From positions 1 through 5,589 of the forward strand of contig SXRI01000398.1 in NCBI GenBank assembly GCA_005793615.1: a DNA stretch of 5,589 bases. The letters run 5' to 3'. The notes below the pieces were generated by a model that saw nothing but the letters and a program-made list of their open reading frames with translations, was not told the origin of the DNA and did not search any database. Position 1 is the first letter of the stretch. The number at the start of each line of letters is the position of its first letter. The stretch is from Bdellovibrionales bacterium (GTDB lineage Bacteria > Bdellovibrionota > Bdellovibrionia > Bdellovibrionales > JAMPXM01). The position numbers and the translations under genes were made by a program. Below, piece by piece: positions 1 to 5,496 of the stretch.

Positions 1-131
1 ACTTCGCAATCAAGAACAGGAAGGTTCTCAATCAATGGTTCAAGCAATGCGGAGAGCGGCGCCTGTCTTGGTTGATCGGCAATCGTGCCGGCGAGAGGAG
101 TTACAACTGGATTGGAAGTTGTAGATGTCAT
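1..131 (-). CDS. N-terminal part of an unidentified leftward gene
   Basis: This is the first 43 codons of a leftward reading frame that runs off the left edge of the window. The start is the ATG at 129-131, read on the minus strand. It is well supported by AAAGGAG at 141-147, nine bases upstream. The visible residues begin MTSTTSNPVV and end ENLPVLDCE. There is no signal peptide or membrane segment, so the N-terminus is probably cytoplasmic. The run PVVTPLAGTI, then a helix-like stretch, then LPVLD faintly recalls the start of a STAS domain (beta strand, helix, strand ending in Asp), but 43 residues are too few to assign a family. It is transcribed divergently from the signalling cluster at 351 and shares its 219-bp upstream region. 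I am fairly sure that it is a real gene and unsure what it does. Confidence 0.72.
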   Translation of the reverse strand, partial: MTSTTSNPVVTPLAGTIADQPRQAPLSALLEPLIENLPVLDCE

Positions 132-140
132 CGGTGCTTA

Positions 141-147
141 CTCCTTT
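141..147 (-). promoter_or_regulatory. Ribosome binding site of the leftward gene
   Basis: AAAGGAG on the minus strand lies nine bases before the ATG at 129-131. It is a near-perfect Shine-Dalgarno sequence and is the main reason for calling a gene here, because only its first 43 codons are in the window. Confidence 0.75.
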
Positions 148-199
148 AGATTGCAGTCGGTTTAGCATGATCTAGAGCAAACTTCCCCACCTTTTTTTC

Positions 200-235
200 A
201 GAATCGGGCATTCACTGAGTGATGTTAATGATTCT
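200..235. repeat. Imperfect inverted repeat between divergent genes
   Basis: The arms AGAATC (200-205) and GATTCT (230-235) are exact reverse complements. They enclose an inner dyad, TCACT-G-AGTGA (212-222), flanked by CA (209-210) and TG (223-224). A run of seven T lies just to the left (192-198). The site sits between the leftward gene at 131 and the rightward gene at 351. It could be an operator for a dimeric regulator or a stem in a leftward leader transcript. There is no U-run after the stem in either direction, so it is not a typical intrinsic terminator. The dyad is directly visible; its function is a guess. Confidence 0.45.
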
Positions 236-241
236 TCATCG

Positions 242-277
242 CAGTTTTAAGCCAGTTTTACATCTCTTGTTTATGAT
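242..277 (+). promoter_or_regulatory. Candidate activator-dependent promoter with 11-bp-phased direct repeats
   Basis: The octamer CAGTTTTA occurs at 242-249 and again at 253-260, an exact 11-bp period. TATGAT at 272-277 matches the -10 consensus at five of six bases. No TTGACA-like -35 sits at normal spacing; the repeats occupy that place instead. In PhoB-type promoters two 11-bp direct repeats replace the -35 element and end roughly ten bases before the -10, and the spacing here is similar. This would drive the cluster starting at 351 with a leader of about 65-70 bases. The repeats and the -10 are seen directly; the promoter and its control by an OmpR/PhoB-type protein are inferred. Confidence 0.4.
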
Positions 278-350
278 GTCTTTCAACCATGGATGGATCT
301 TTGGTCTGAACATCGAGTTTCAGCAGCTGTGAAGTACGCAAGGAGGGGTT

Positions 351-899
351 ATGTTTACGTTTACTGCGCTTGTTGCATTTTTGGTGGCGATTCCCTGGGC
401 GATTTTGATCTTGGCACCGCTCTTGGTAGTCGTGGCGATGCCATTGATTGGCGGTACACTCCTCCTCGCGACCATGGTCGCGCAAGCCGAAACAAATGCG
501 GCTAAACGTACCCGAGTTCTCGTTGTTGATGATGAGATTGACTCGGTTCTTCCACTCATCAGTGTTTTGGAGAACAGCTCCACTGATGTTCACTATGTCG
601 CCAGCGGTAGGGACATGATTCGAGAACTCGCGAGTCGTCAGTATGACTTGTTGTTTTTGGATAGCAAAATGCCGGAGATGTCGGGTGAAACCTCGTTGAA
701 AGAGGGTGATGAGGTTCTAACCATCGGGCATCGGCTTCCGGTGATTTTTTACTCCGGAAGTTCAGGTCATGTCGTGATTCCCGCCGGTTTGAAACAGTTC
801 GATATTCGCGGCATCTGGAGCAAATTTGATCTTGCGACACTCGAAAGCAGCGTTGCTTCAGTTGTTGGCACAAGAAGGCAAGTCCCGGTTCATAATTAA
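351..899 (+). CDS. Membrane-anchored stand-alone response-regulator receiver protein
   Basis: A 182-residue protein in two parts. Residues 1-45 are almost wholly hydrophobic and uncharged, with Pro at 15, 23 and 31, and fit one long or two short membrane segments (about 4-28 and 32-45). Residues 54-172 form a receiver (REC) domain. LVVDDE gives the acidic pair D60/D61, LFLDSKMP gives the phospho-acceptor D104, FYSGSS gives S135 and WSKFD gives K158. These spacings match CheY. The Pro that usually follows the Lys is missing (K158-F159). There is no DNA-binding, GGDEF or other output domain. The start ATG has AGGAGG four bases upstream (341-346), and a later start at codon 42 has no ribosome binding site, so the anchor belongs to the protein. 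The positive KR at 52-53 would keep the receiver on the cytoplasmic side. It is first in a rightward cluster, 22 bases before the next gene. The receiver assignment is firm; the role, perhaps a phosphate sink or a localised partner, is unknown. Confidence 0.88.
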   Translation: MFTFTALVAFLVAIPWAILILAPLLVVVAMPLIGGTLLLATMVAQAETNAAKRTRVLVVDDEIDSVLPLISVLENSSTDVHYVASGRDMIRELASRQYDLLFLDSKMPEMSGETSLKEGDEVLTIGHRLPVIFYSGSSGHVVIPAGLKQFDIRGIWSKFDLATLESSVASVVGTRRQVPVHN

Positions 900-911
900 A
901 AACACTTTATT

Positions 912-917
912 GGGAGA
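912..917 (+). promoter_or_regulatory. Ribosome binding site fixing the small membrane protein start
   Basis: GGGAGA lies four bases before the ATG at 922-924. It favours this start over an in-frame ATG at 826, which lies inside the preceding receiver gene and would add 32 polar residues ahead of the membrane segment. Confidence 0.55.
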
Positions 918-921
918 ACTT

Positions 922-1233
922 ATGCAGCTTGTTTTGTTTACAGCGTTAATGGCCTTAAATTGTCTTTTGATTTTAGGATGGCTGATCGTGGTGATTGTGC
1001 CCATTGTAAGTATTGGGTTAATATTCGTTCTTAACTTGTTCCCGTTTCTTTTTGACGGTATGAAGTCTCATGTTTTTGAGGGGAAATGTCGTCAAGTCGA
1101 GCAAGCGAGCTGCTTAGCAAGTCAGAGCGCTGGCGCTTTGCTTCACGGAAAAGAGGCACCTTTTGTTTACGCTCAGCGCAAGCCGCCAACAGGAGAGCGC
1201 ACGGGGCCAATTGGAAGGTTTCGTCTGGTTTAG
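922..1233 (+). CDS. Small hydrophobic membrane protein, unknown family
   Basis: A 103-residue protein. Residues 3-44 are strongly hydrophobic and fit two membrane segments (about 3-18 and 20-44, with Pro at 27 and 41). The remaining 59 residues are polar and basic. The start is chosen at 922 because GGGAGA precedes it; the frame is open further upstream, into the receiver gene. Its N-terminus shares FTAL-x-A and a W-x6-P spacing with the hydrophobic anchor of the preceding receiver protein, and the DNA around those codons is also alike, which suggests related membrane modules. The C-terminal part (from about residue 56, position 1087 on) looks unlike a folded domain. It lies in a more GC-rich, hairpin-forming stretch, where a second frame (1086-1268) is also open. 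The true C-terminus may therefore be disrupted or recently acquired. It is probably co-transcribed with the receiver gene. I do not recognise the family. Confidence 0.6.
   Translation: MQLVLFTALMALNCLLILGWLIVVIVPIVSIGLIFVLNLFPFLFDGMKSHVFEGKCRQVEQASCLASQSAGALLHGKEAPFVYAQRKPPTGERTGPIGRFRLV
1116..1142 (+). repeat. Imperfect hairpin within the small membrane protein tail
   Basis: AGCAA (1116-1120) pairs with TTGCT (1138-1142), and AGCG (1126-1129) pairs with CGCT (1134-1137) around a CTGG loop. GTCAG (1121-1125) is bulged on one side. The hairpin lies in the GC-rich tail of the small membrane protein gene. It might be part of a short repeated element, but there is no second copy in this window. 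Confidence 0.3.
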
Positions 1234-1250
1234 CGACCTTGGCTGTTAAC

Positions 1251-1266
1251 AGAGGCCCTCTTTTTT
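1251..1266 (+). terminator. Weak candidate intrinsic terminator
   Basis: AGAG and CTCT can pair around a GCC loop (1251-1261, the last T being part of the run), and six T follow (1261-1266). The stem is only about four pairs, so termination would be partial at best. Just upstream is a perfect palindrome, CTGTTAACAG (1243-1252). If it works, it would reduce read-through from the receiver and small membrane protein genes into the response regulator gene. Confidence 0.25.
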
Positions 1267-1313
1267 GAAATCTTACGTGACTCAGCTTTGGATTGCAGTG
1301 CAAGGTTAACACG

Positions 1314-2066
1314 ATGAACAGAATTCTCTGCGTTGAAGACTCACAAGATACATTGCTTCTCCTTGAGGAAGCGCTAGCTGGGCATCCTTTGGCTTTCGCG
1401 ACAACTTTGCGCGAGGCGCTAAGTTTGGTAAGCCGTGAGACTTTTGATCTCTACCTGATCGACATCGAATTGCCCGATGGCACCGGGTTTGAATTGCTAT
1501 CGGCACTTTCTGAAAAGGCAAAAGCTAAACCGATATTATTTTTAACCGGGCGGCAGGATTTTTCGAGCAAGGTGTCGGCATTTTCATTGGGCGCTGACGA
1601 CTTTATCGTCAAGCCATTTGATCTGAAAGAGTTGCGCCTTCGGATTGAGTCGCGTTTGCGTAAGAGCAAACTGCGCGATGAAGAGAACACCACTTTTAGC
1701 TTTGGCAACGTCATTGGTTCGACCCAAGAACAACGGATTCGTAAAAAATCCGACGGAACTTCCATTGATTTGACGTCGCTCGAGTTTCGAATTTTTCGCC
1801 TCCTTGCAAACGCCCCAAATAAGATTTTTACCCGCGATGAAATTCTTCATCGCATCTGGACTGACTCCATATCTGTGTCACACCGTACAGTGGACGTGCA
1901 TGTTTCGAACCTGCGGCGCAAGCTTGCGGAAACTGGCGTCACCATTGAAACTGTGATTGGCACCGGATACCGGATCGCACTCGATGTTCCTGAAGTTGAT
2001 CTCCTGGCGCGTGAAGGCTTCAAGGACGAGCTTAAGGGTGTGACAAAAAGCAACCTTCTCAGCTAG
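1314..2066 (+). CDS. OmpR/PhoB-family DNA-binding response regulator
   Basis: A 250-residue two-domain cytoplasmic regulator. Residues 1-118 are a receiver domain with the acidic pair E8/D9, phospho-acceptor D50 (LIDIELPDG), T78 (FLTG) and K100-P101 (VKPF), all in canonical spacing. Residues 128-222 are a winged-helix DNA-binding domain: LTSLEFRIFRLL, then TRDEILHRIW, the recognition helix region SHRTVDVHVSNLRRKL, and the wing IGTGYRI. Such proteins, phosphorylated by a sensor kinase, usually dimerise and bind tandem direct repeats. A tail of 28 residues follows the wing, somewhat longer than usual. The ATG at 1314 is preferred, with AAGG at 1302-1305; an in-frame TTG at 1293 would add seven residues and has no ribosome binding site. 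No partner kinase is in the window, so it is an orphan here. It follows the small membrane protein by 80 bases. The family is certain; the target genes are unknown. Confidence 0.95.
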   Translation: MNRILCVEDSQDTLLLLEEALAGHPLAFATTLREALSLVSRETFDLYLIDIELPDGTGFELLSALSEKAKAKPILFLTGRQDFSSKVSAFSLGADDFIVKPFDLKELRLRIESRLRKSKLRDEENTTFSFGNVIGSTQEQRIRKKSDGTSIDLTSLEFRIFRLLANAPNKIFTRDEILHRIWTDSISVSHRTVDVHVSNLRRKLAETGVTIETVIGTGYRIALDVPEVDLLAREGFKDELKGVTKSNLLS

Positions 2067-2120
2067 GTATTGCCAGCTCACAGGAAGCCTTTTTCGCGTC
2101 TTTGTCGACTTAATCTTCAG

Positions 2121-2168
2121 TGGCTTGTCTGTGTCGATAGGCCAACCAGCTGTAATTCCAGCATTTTT
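2121..2168 (+). terminator. Tandem hairpins with T-run after the response regulator gene
   Basis: Two stems lie in the 187-bp gap after the response regulator. The first pairs 2121-2129 with 2136-2144: nine pairs including two G-U, with a six-base loop. The second pairs GCTG (2149-2152) with CAGC (2159-2162) and is followed by A and five T (2164-2168). The second has the form of a weak intrinsic terminator. The first may assist or may be a leader structure of the next gene. Confidence 0.35.
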
Positions 2169-2238
2169 CTCGCCTACCCCTTGGCCGAAATATTGTATGC
2201 ATGAGTCTCGGGCGCTGCTATTCATTTGCACGTTGATC

Positions 2239-2245
2239 TAAGGAG
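2239..2245 (+). promoter_or_regulatory. Ribosome binding site of the exported protein gene
   Basis: TAAGGAG lies eight bases before the ATG at 2254. It is a strong site and fixes the start just ahead of the basic and hydrophobic parts of the signal peptide. Confidence 0.7.
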
Positions 2246-2253
2246 CCTCAGGT

Positions 2254-4317
2254 ATGGCAAATCTTTTGGACCGTAAATGCTTAAGTTCTTCGACCCTCCT
2301 GACACGTTGTATTCAGGGCTGTGTCGTCGGCTCAGTGCTCTTTTCCACTCTTCCGGTAAGGGCCGACTTTTTTGACTGGTTTCGTGACGAACCTTCAACA
2401 GGTTATGAAGCTCCACTGCCAGAGGAGGAATCGACTCTTGTTCGGCATCGCTCGCGCCGTGGCGCCCGACCTCTCAATGAAGCTCCGCCAGAGGAAACCT
2501 TCACGGCACCCCAACCAGCCCCACAGCCAGCGCCGCATCCAGCACCTGCAACCCGCCCAGGCGGGGGAGAGCTTGCCGACGCTAAAGATGCCATAGCAGA
2601 GTTTCGTGCGCAGCCGCGGACTCTGATGCCGATGGCGATTACCCGAACTCAGTGGACTGATGCCGATGAAAAACAGTTTGGTGTCTTTGTTGGTAAAATT
2701 GGCAAAGCAATTGCGGCACGCAAGTGTAACACCGTTAAGAAATGCATGCGCCTAGCAGAAGCCAATATCTATGCGGATAAAGATCCAAAGGGCTCGGTGA
2801 TGTATTCAGATTGTGCCGACTTCCCGTATTTTTTAAGGGCCTATTTCGCTTATCACAACGGCTTACCGTTTGGCTATGTGACCGATCTTAAGATGAACAC
2901 CCGCGCCTACGCTTCGACCGGTAATCAAGATGCGCTGTTGGCAAAAAGGGCCGAGCATAATGGTCCTTACGGAAATGTTCTCTTAAGCCGAGGCGGCGGG
3001 AATGTGCCGAGTCGTCCTGGTCATGAACATGATTTGATCAATTACATTGAGTCGATGTTCGATGTCGTGTCGACGCGTACCTATCGCGTTGGTGCCTTGA
3101 CTCCGGGCTTTGAGTTCTCTGATCTCTATCCGGTAAAAATAGACCGACAAGGTATCGAGCCGGGAGCGATCGTCCATTCGACCGGGCATGCGTTGGTTGT
3201 TTGGAGTATCGATAAAGACGGAGTTATCAAGGTCATTGATGCTCATCCCGACGGCAGTGTGCAGTTCAAGAATATTCAGCCGTCGACGCTTGATCGTTCA
3301 CGTCCCGATCAGGGATTAGGGTTTTATCGCTTTCGTCCTCTTGAGATCGTTGGGGCAAAACAAGATACCAGCGGCCATTACTTCGGAGGGCGAATCGTTT
3401 CAACCACCGATGCCGACTTGTTTTCGCAAGGTAAATGGTCACTTGAACAGTGGTTTGGACCGGGGTCGCAGATCACACCGGGAGCTGTAGTTGATCCGCT
3501 GGAATGGACGAAGGGCTATAAGAAGGTGAGTTTCTTTGATTACCTCGCGCGAAAAATGCGCGGCGCCAAGGTCGAAGTACGTGCTGATGCCGTCGTCGGC
3601 GAGATGATGAAGTCACTTTGCGATCAAATACAAAATCGCGTGGCCGATGTTGATACGGCGGTTCAGGCGGGAATCAGTCAGCAGCCCCACCCGGAAACAC
3701 TGCCGGCCGACGTATTTGGCGAAGAGGACCCGACTTGGGGAAAATATTCAACCCCGAACCGTGATTCGCGACTACGTGGCGCGATAGGCGATATTATCAA
3801 GTCTGCAGTCAGTCAGTTTCGGGCGGCGAAGGCTGGCGATCGCTCGATCAAGTTCGAGGGAACAGCCCGAGCTTATGTAGCGGCCTTGCGCGCACGTATT
3901 GCCGCTATCAATAAAACGTGTTTAATTAAATACACTAACTCCAAAGGTGGCGTGATCACCTTGACCTTCTCACAGGTGGTATCGCGCTTGGCGAAGATGA
4001 GTTTTGATCCTTATCTTTGCCCCGAAAAGGCATGGGGCGCCACTGGCGATGAGCTTGCCACATGTGTTGATTCCGATGGCGATGGCAGTTGGTACGCGGC
4101 TGAGCAATACATGCGCAACGTGACCGGAAAAATCACACCGGGTGATGTGCCGGCGATTCGCAGCTCGCAGCCGATTTCGAAAGTCATGCTCCAAGATGTC
4201 AGCCTAATTGATCAGCCGGACACTGCGGACATCAATTTAGGTACCGCGACTCCGCCCATCGTCAATCTTGATTCTAACTTCGCCTCGCCGAAGTTCATTC
4301 AGCTTCTCACGAAGTGA
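2254..4317 (+). CDS. Exported transglutaminase/papain-like cysteine protein with EF-hand-like loop
   Basis: A 687-residue protein of no family I can name. The ATG has TAAGGAG eight bases upstream (2239-2245). Residues 1-37 look like a Sec signal peptide: basic n-region to R18, hydrophobic 19-35, cleavage after VRA (A37). A linker at about 50-105 is acidic, then basic, then repeats Ala-Pro and Gln-Pro. The central domain (about 125-365) carries SDCADF (C187), followed by FLRAYF and GLPFGYV, like the Cys helix of transglutaminase-like proteins (C-x-DF, then GIPARYV). TGHALVVW (H312) and VIDAHP (D329) supply the likely His and Asp. The C187-to-H312 distance is longer than usual, implying an insertion. 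Other Cys are 158, 164, 456, 556, 589 and 604, so disulphides are possible. Residues 606-617 (DSDGDGSWYAAE) fit a canonical 12-residue EF-hand loop. It stands alone, converging on rodA. A periplasmic or secreted hydrolase or amidase acting on peptide or peptidoglycan is plausible, but neither activity nor substrate is shown. Confidence 0.85.
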   Translation: MANLLDRKCLSSSTLLTRCIQGCVVGSVLFSTLPVRADFFDWFRDEPSTGYEAPLPEEESTLVRHRSRRGARPLNEAPPEETFTAPQPAPQPAPHPAPATRPGGGELADAKDAIAEFRAQPRTLMPMAITRTQWTDADEKQFGVFVGKIGKAIAARKCNTVKKCMRLAEANIYADKDPKGSVMYSDCADFPYFLRAYFAYHNGLPFGYVTDLKMNTRAYASTGNQDALLAKRAEHNGPYGNVLLSRGGGNVPSRPGHEHDLINYIESMFDVVSTRTYRVGALTPGFEFSDLYPVKIDRQGIEPGAIVHSTGHALVVWSIDKDGVIKVIDAHPDGSVQFKNIQPSTLDRSRPDQGLGFYRFRPLEIVGAKQDTSGHYFGGRIVSTTDADLFSQGKWSLEQWFGPGSQITPGAVVDPLEWTKGYKKVSFFDYLARKMRGAKVEVRADAVVGEMMKSLCDQIQNRVADVDTAVQAGISQQPHPETLPADVFGEEDPTWGKYSTPNRDSRLRGAIGDIIKSAVSQFRAAKAGDRSIKFEGTARAYVAALRARIAAINKTCLIKYTNSKGGVITLTFSQVVSRLAKMSFDPYLCPEKAWGATGDELATCVDSDGDGSWYAAEQYMRNVTGKITPGDVPAIRSSQPISKVMLQDVSLIDQPDTADINLGTATPPIVNLDSNFASPKFIQLLTK

Positions 4318-4327
4318 TCGCCAAATG

Positions 4328-4348
4328 AGCCGGGTTCACGGGCCGGCT
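4328..4348. terminator. GC-rich hairpin between convergent genes
   Basis: AGCCGG (4328-4333) and CCGGCT (4343-4348) are exact reverse complements around a nine-base loop. They lie between the stop of the exported protein gene (4317) and the stop of rodA (4348-4350), just touching the latter. The stem is GC-rich but no T-run follows on either strand. It may be a shared, bidirectional terminator or a 3'-end protecting stem. The pairing is seen; the function is inferred from its position. Confidence 0.45.
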
Positions 4349-5496
4349 TAGAACATGTGTTTTCGATAGGAGACACTTGAAACCAAACCGAGTGCTGCCA
4401 TGGTCGTCAGCATGTTCGAACCGCCATACGACAATAGCGGTAGTGGCACGCCGACTATCGGCAGAAGTCCTATGACCATGCCGATGTTGATAAAATGATG
4501 CCAGAAGAGAATTGCCAGCACGCCGACCACTAGGATGGCGCCGCTCTTGTCTCGTGCCTGAGCGGCAATTCTCACCCCCAAAAGAAAGAGTAAAGCAAAG
4601 AGCGAGACCGTGGCAATGCTGCCAATAAACCCATGTTCCTCACAAAGGACCGAAAAAATAAAGTCCGTGTGGCGCTCAGGCAAAAACTCCAACTGGGATT
4701 GTGTACCTTGGCGAAAACCCTTACCGGCAAACTTGCCTGATCCAACCGCGATTTTTGATTGGATGGAATTATAGCCCTTTCCGCGGGGGTCACGGCCCGG
4801 GTCAAAAAAGGTGTACACGCGATCCTTTTGGTAGTCGCGTAGAGCGAAAAGCCAAGCACCGGCACCGCCGATAACAAGTGTCATCGTCACGGCCAGCAGG
4901 ATTTTTGGTTTGATTCGTATGAAAAACAAGATGGAGCTACCGATGATAAAAAGCATCATCGCCGTTCCAAGGTCAGGCTGTTCGGCGGTGATGATGAAAG
5001 GTACGCCTATTAAGCCGAGAAGCGGGAGAGCTAGCTCTTTGAGGCCAAGGCCTTCAGGGGCGGAATAATGTGACATAACTTTTGCCAAAATCAAACAAAG
5101 CGAGAGTTTCATCGATTCCGACGGCTGATAACTGAAAAAACCAAAGTCGATCCAGCGCTGAGCGCCGAGCGCAACTTTACCCACGAACATGACTGCGATT
5201 AGTGCCAGGAGATTGAGTCCGTAGATGATGTACGAAAGCCGCACAAAAATCTGATAATCAATCAGGGTCACAAGAAAGTACAAAAACCATCCTGCACTCA
5301 GCCACAGGATTTGCGAGATGAACAGGCGATTGGTGCCGATGTCGTTATGGCCGTGAGTGGCGCTATAGAGATTGATAAGTCCGATCACGTTGAGAGCGAG
5401 AATGCTGCCGGCGAAGGTCCAATCAATGCGATTGAAGAGAGTTCGGTTCTCGACCTGTAGGCGGCGCGAACTTGTTTGCGTGCTGATTCCTATCAT
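4348..5496 (-). CDS. rodA: Rod-shape-determining peptidoglycan glycosyltransferase RodA
   Basis: A 382-residue member of the SEDS family (RodA/FtsW/SpoVE), close to the 370 residues of E. coli RodA. RodA polymerises lipid II into glycan strands at the inner membrane and works with the transpeptidase PBP2 and MreBCD during side-wall growth. After a short cytoplasmic N-terminus, hydrophobic segments begin near residue 26 and alternate to residue 375, consistent with about ten membrane spans. Family motifs seen are GAQRWID (111-117), QPSE (124-127), EQPDLGTAM (172-180), a long extracytoplasmic loop (about 218-275), LEFLPERHTDFIF (269-281), where D278 corresponds to the essential Asp of E. coli RodA (D262), and GVPLPLLSYGGSNM (349-362). 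RodA is favoured over FtsW by the ERHTDFIF form and by the preceding PBP2-like gene. The ATG overlaps the stop of that gene (ATGA). GAAGG lies only three bases upstream, so translational coupling is likely. Confidence 0.96.
   Translation of the reverse strand: MIGISTQTSSRRLQVENRTLFNRIDWTFAGSILALNVIGLINLYSATHGHNDIGTNRLFISQILWLSAGWFLYFLVTLIDYQIFVRLSYIIYGLNLLALIAVMFVGKVALGAQRWIDFGFFSYQPSESMKLSLCLILAKVMSHYSAPEGLGLKELALPLLGLIGVPFIITAEQPDLGTAMMLFIIGSSILFFIRIKPKILLAVTMTLVIGGAGAWLFALRDYQKDRVYTFFDPGRDPRGKGYNSIQSKIAVGSGKFAGKGFRQGTQSQLEFLPERHTDFIFSVLCEEHGFIGSIATVSLFALLFLLGVRIAAQARDKSGAILVVGVLAILFWHHFINIGMVIGLLPIVGVPLPLLSYGGSNMLTTMAALGLVSSVSYRKHMF

Noticed and set aside
148..200. Search for a leftward promoter for the gene at 131
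   Set aside because: No pair of -35 and -10 hexamers with acceptable spacing could be found by eye.
293..505. Rightward 70-codon frame overlapping the receiver gene start
   Set aside because: It has no ribosome binding site and overlaps the receiver gene, which has a strong one, in another frame.
1265..1293. Possible sigma-70 promoter TTGAAA-N17-TTGGAT before the response regulator
   Set aside because: The -10 matches the consensus at only three of six bases and the start would lie almost on the ribosome binding site.
1031..1312. Leftward open frame of 93 codons opposite the small membrane protein
   Set aside because: It begins at a GTG without a ribosome binding site, overlaps the well-supported rightward genes, and its residues show no domain. 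Its openness is probably a by-product of the GC-rich stretch.
2503..2560. Repetitive Pro/Ala/Gln codons as a possible DNA repeat array
   Set aside because: The repetition is short and explained by the proline-rich linker of the exported protein; unit length is irregular at the DNA level.
2983..3246. Leftward 87-codon frame inside the exported protein gene
   Set aside because: It lies wholly within a long, well-supported rightward gene and shows no motif or ribosome binding site.
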